Positions 62,489 to 64,000 of a DNA stretch of 64,000 nucleotides are shown here, piece after piece. The stretch comes from Phytohabitans maris (lineage in GTDB: Bacteria; Actinomycetota; Actinomycetes; Mycobacteriales; Micromonosporaceae). Location of the stretch: positions 62,001 through 126,000 of the forward strand of contig NZ_JAVHUY010000027.1 in the NCBI RefSeq assembly GCF_031085175.1. Reading direction: 5' to 3'. Both the position numbers and the translations under genes were made by a program. Below the pieces are notes generated by a model. That model was not told the DNA's origin, did no database searches, and saw only the letters and a list, made by a program, of their open reading frames with translations. The first letter of the stretch is position 1, and every line of letters begins with the position of its first letter.

Positions 62489-64000
62489 TCAGCTCACCGG
62501 CGACGCCGGTCCGGCGAGGTGCCGGGCGTAGGCATCGGTGGTGAAGAAGGCGGGGAGCTCCTCGCCGAGCGCGTCGTCGACGAAGATGCCGGCGGCTCTG
62601 GCGAGCCGGTCGTCGTCGGCCGGGGAACGGTCCTGGCGGAGGGCGGCGAGCTCTTCGTCCATCATGGACCGAACCAGGTCGGCGGTGACGTACCCGCCGC
62701 CGGCCAGCGGCGTGCCGTGGTGTATCCACTGCCAGATCTGGCAACGGGCGATCTCGGCGGTGGCCGCGTCCTCCATCAGGTCGAAGATGGCGACCGCGCC
62801 GGTGCCGGCCAGCCAGGCGTCCAGGTACCGCAGCGCGACGGCGACGTTGTTGCGCACGCCGTGGTACGTGACCTGGCCCGGGGTCCGGTCGACGGCGAGC
62901 AGGTCGTCGGCGGTGACGGTGACCTCCTCGCGCCGGCGGTCGACCTGGTTGGGCCACTCGCCGAGCACCGCGTCGAAGGCCGCCCGGCACACCGGCACCA
63001 GGCCCGGGTGGGCCACCCAGGAGCCGTCGAACCCGTCGCCGGCCTCCCGCTCCTTGTCGGCGCGGACCTTCTCCAGCGCGGCCCGGTTGGCGGCCGGTTC
63101 CTTGCTGGGGATGAAGGCCGCCATGCCGCCGATCGCGTGCGCGCCGCGCCGGTGGCAGGTCCGCACGAGCGACTCGGTGTACGCCCGCATGAACGGCACG
63201 GTCATGGTGACCGCCGCCCGGTCGGGCAGTACGAAGTCGTCGCGGTTGCCGAAGTTCTTGATGACGCTGAAGATGTAGTCCCAGCGGCCGGCGTTGAGTC
63301 CCGCCGAGTGCTCCCGCAGCTCGTACAGGATCTCCTCCATCTCGAACGCGGCCGTGATGGTCTCGATCAGCGTCGTGGCGCGGATGGTCCCCCGCGGGAT
63401 GCCCACGTAGTTCTGAGCGAACCGGAAGACGTCGTTCCACAGCCGGGCTTCCAGGTGGCTTTCCAGCTTCGGCAGGTAGAAGTACGGCCCGCGGCCGGCG
63501 TCGATGAGCCGCTGCGCGCAGTGGTAGAAGTAGAGTCCAAAGTCGACCAGGCTGGCCGAGATCGGGCGGCCGTCGACCACGATGTGCTTTTCCGCGAGGT
63601 GCCAGCCGCGCGGCCGCACGACGATCGTCGCCGTCTCCTCGCCGAGGGCGTAGCGCTTGCCGCTCGGCGCGGTGAAGTCGATCCGGCGGTCGATCGCGTC
63701 GATCAGGTTGAGCTGGCCGGTGACGATGTTGTGCCAGGTGGGCGACGTGGCGTCCTCGAAGTCGGCGAGCCAGACCTTGGCGCCGGAGTTGAGGGCGTTC
63801 ACGGTCATCTTGCGGTCCGTCGGTCCGGTGATCTCGACCCGCCGGTCGAGCAGGCCCGGCGCCGGCGGCGCGACGCGCCACGACGGGTCCTCGCGGATCG
63901 CCCGGGTCTCGGGCAGAAAGCCGGGCAGCTGGCCCTCCGCGTAGCGGGCCCGGCGGGCGCGGCGGGTGTCGAGCACCTGGACCCGCCGGGTGGCGAACTC
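62489..64000 (-). CDS. aceB: Malate synthase A (5' end beyond the window)
   Basis: The frame is open through base 64000, so the start lies outside; 503 codons are visible. It shows the malate synthase A features: [39 protein letters not shown] with the catalytic Arg, [46 protein letters not shown] (signature region), and [20 protein letters not shown] with the catalytic Asp. It condenses glyoxylate and acetyl-CoA to malate in the glyoxylate cycle. Isocitrate lyase is not in the window and may lie to the right. A terminator hairpin lies 8 bases after the stop. Confidence 0.95.
   Translation of the reverse strand, partial: EFATRRVQVLDTRRARRARYAEGQLPGFLPETRAIREDPSWRVAPPAPGLLDRRVEITGPTDRKMTVNALNSGAKVWLADFEDATSPTWHNIVTGQLNLIDAIDRRIDFTAPSGKRYALGEETATIVVRPRGWHLAEKHIVVDGRPISASLVDFGLYFYHCAQRLIDAGRGPYFYLPKLESHLEARLWNDVFRFAQNYVGIPRGTIRATTLIETITAAFEMEEILYELREHSAGLNAGRWDYIFSVIKNFGNRDDFVLPDRAAVTMTVPFMRAYTESLVRTCHRRGAHAIGGMAAFIPSKEPAANRAALEKVRADKEREAGDGFDGSWVAHPGLVPVCRAAFDAVLGEWPNQVDRRREEVTVTADDLLAVDRTPGQVTYHGVRNNVAVALRYLDAWLAGTGAVAIFDLMEDAATAEIARCQIWQWIHHGTPLAGGGYVTADLVRSMMDEELAALRQDRSPADDDRLARAAGIFVDDALGEELPAFFTTDAYARHLAGPASPVS

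Overview
The window is very GC-rich, dense bacterial chromosome with no rRNA, tRNA, CRISPR array or insertion sequence that I could find. The gene content points to a filamentous actinobacterium, most likely Micromonosporaceae or a relative: an S-adenosyl methyltransferase of the PF04672 type, ECF41 and ECF42 sigma factors, many GTG starts, ATGA/GTGA gene overlaps, a LAL-type LuxR regulator and IdeR-type iron boxes. The family assignment is inference; no marker gene fixes the genus.

Layout. 1-2408 (minus): an arsenic-type operon (ArsR, aquaporin, ArsR-phosphatase fusion, ArsC with a helical N-terminal domain cut by the window edge) with two decayed genes in its middle. 2569-10519: small membrane protein, site-2 protease with CBS domains, SAM methyltransferase followed at once by an ECF42 sigma factor, alpha/beta hydrolase, CPA1 antiporter, and a PadR regulator with its membrane protein. 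10628-22172: a self-contained uptake and catabolic locus. A ROK repressor, a lipoprotein-dependent ABC importer of the iron/polyamine type, a creatininase-family amidohydrolase, an argininosuccinate-lyase-like enzyme and a ROK sugar kinase run on the minus strand, and a secreted PIG-L deacetylase runs divergently. Related 14-bp repeats lie in front of both arms. 22192-27747: a DUF4132 gene with a small partner, GlcG/HbpS protein, formaldehyde dehydrogenase, methyltransferase. 27834-30953: ileS, type 2, with a swapped GxHH signature.

30982-36140: a STAND NTPase and a TPR protein in two overlapping frames (probably one gene broken or frameshifted), facing a divergent DUF3800 protein; this is a possible defence or signalling locus. 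36162-43222: AraC regulator, LAL-type LuxR regulator, then a tight operon of three alpha/beta hydrolases and a metallo-beta-lactamase-fold protein. A 17-bp perfect inverted repeat closes that region. 43288-49128: a hydroxy-acid locus (GntR plus tartrate/malate-type dehydrogenase on one arm; MFS transporter, 2-hydroxyacid dehydrogenase, AtuA-like protein and DUF4387 on the other). 49134-51532: iron-box region with a DUF2470 protein, a cysteine-rich DUF1540 protein and an AraC regulator. 51570-54393: SRPBCC protein, FAD oxidoreductase and an ECF41 sigma factor; the divergent spacer carries a sigma-41 type promoter in each direction. 54421-64000: serine hydrolase, HTH protein, two LtrA-like membrane proteins, CPBP protease, YhhN-like protein, Tat-exported amidase behind a 16-bp palindrome, and malate synthase (cut by the right edge).

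The strongest candidates for something not yet described are the creatininase/lyase/ROK/PIG-L locus with its repeat-type operator, the AtuA/DUF4387 hydroxy-acid locus, and the split STAND-TPR/DUF3800 pair. The best supported regulatory observations are the paired ECF41 promoters and the leaderless ars promoters.
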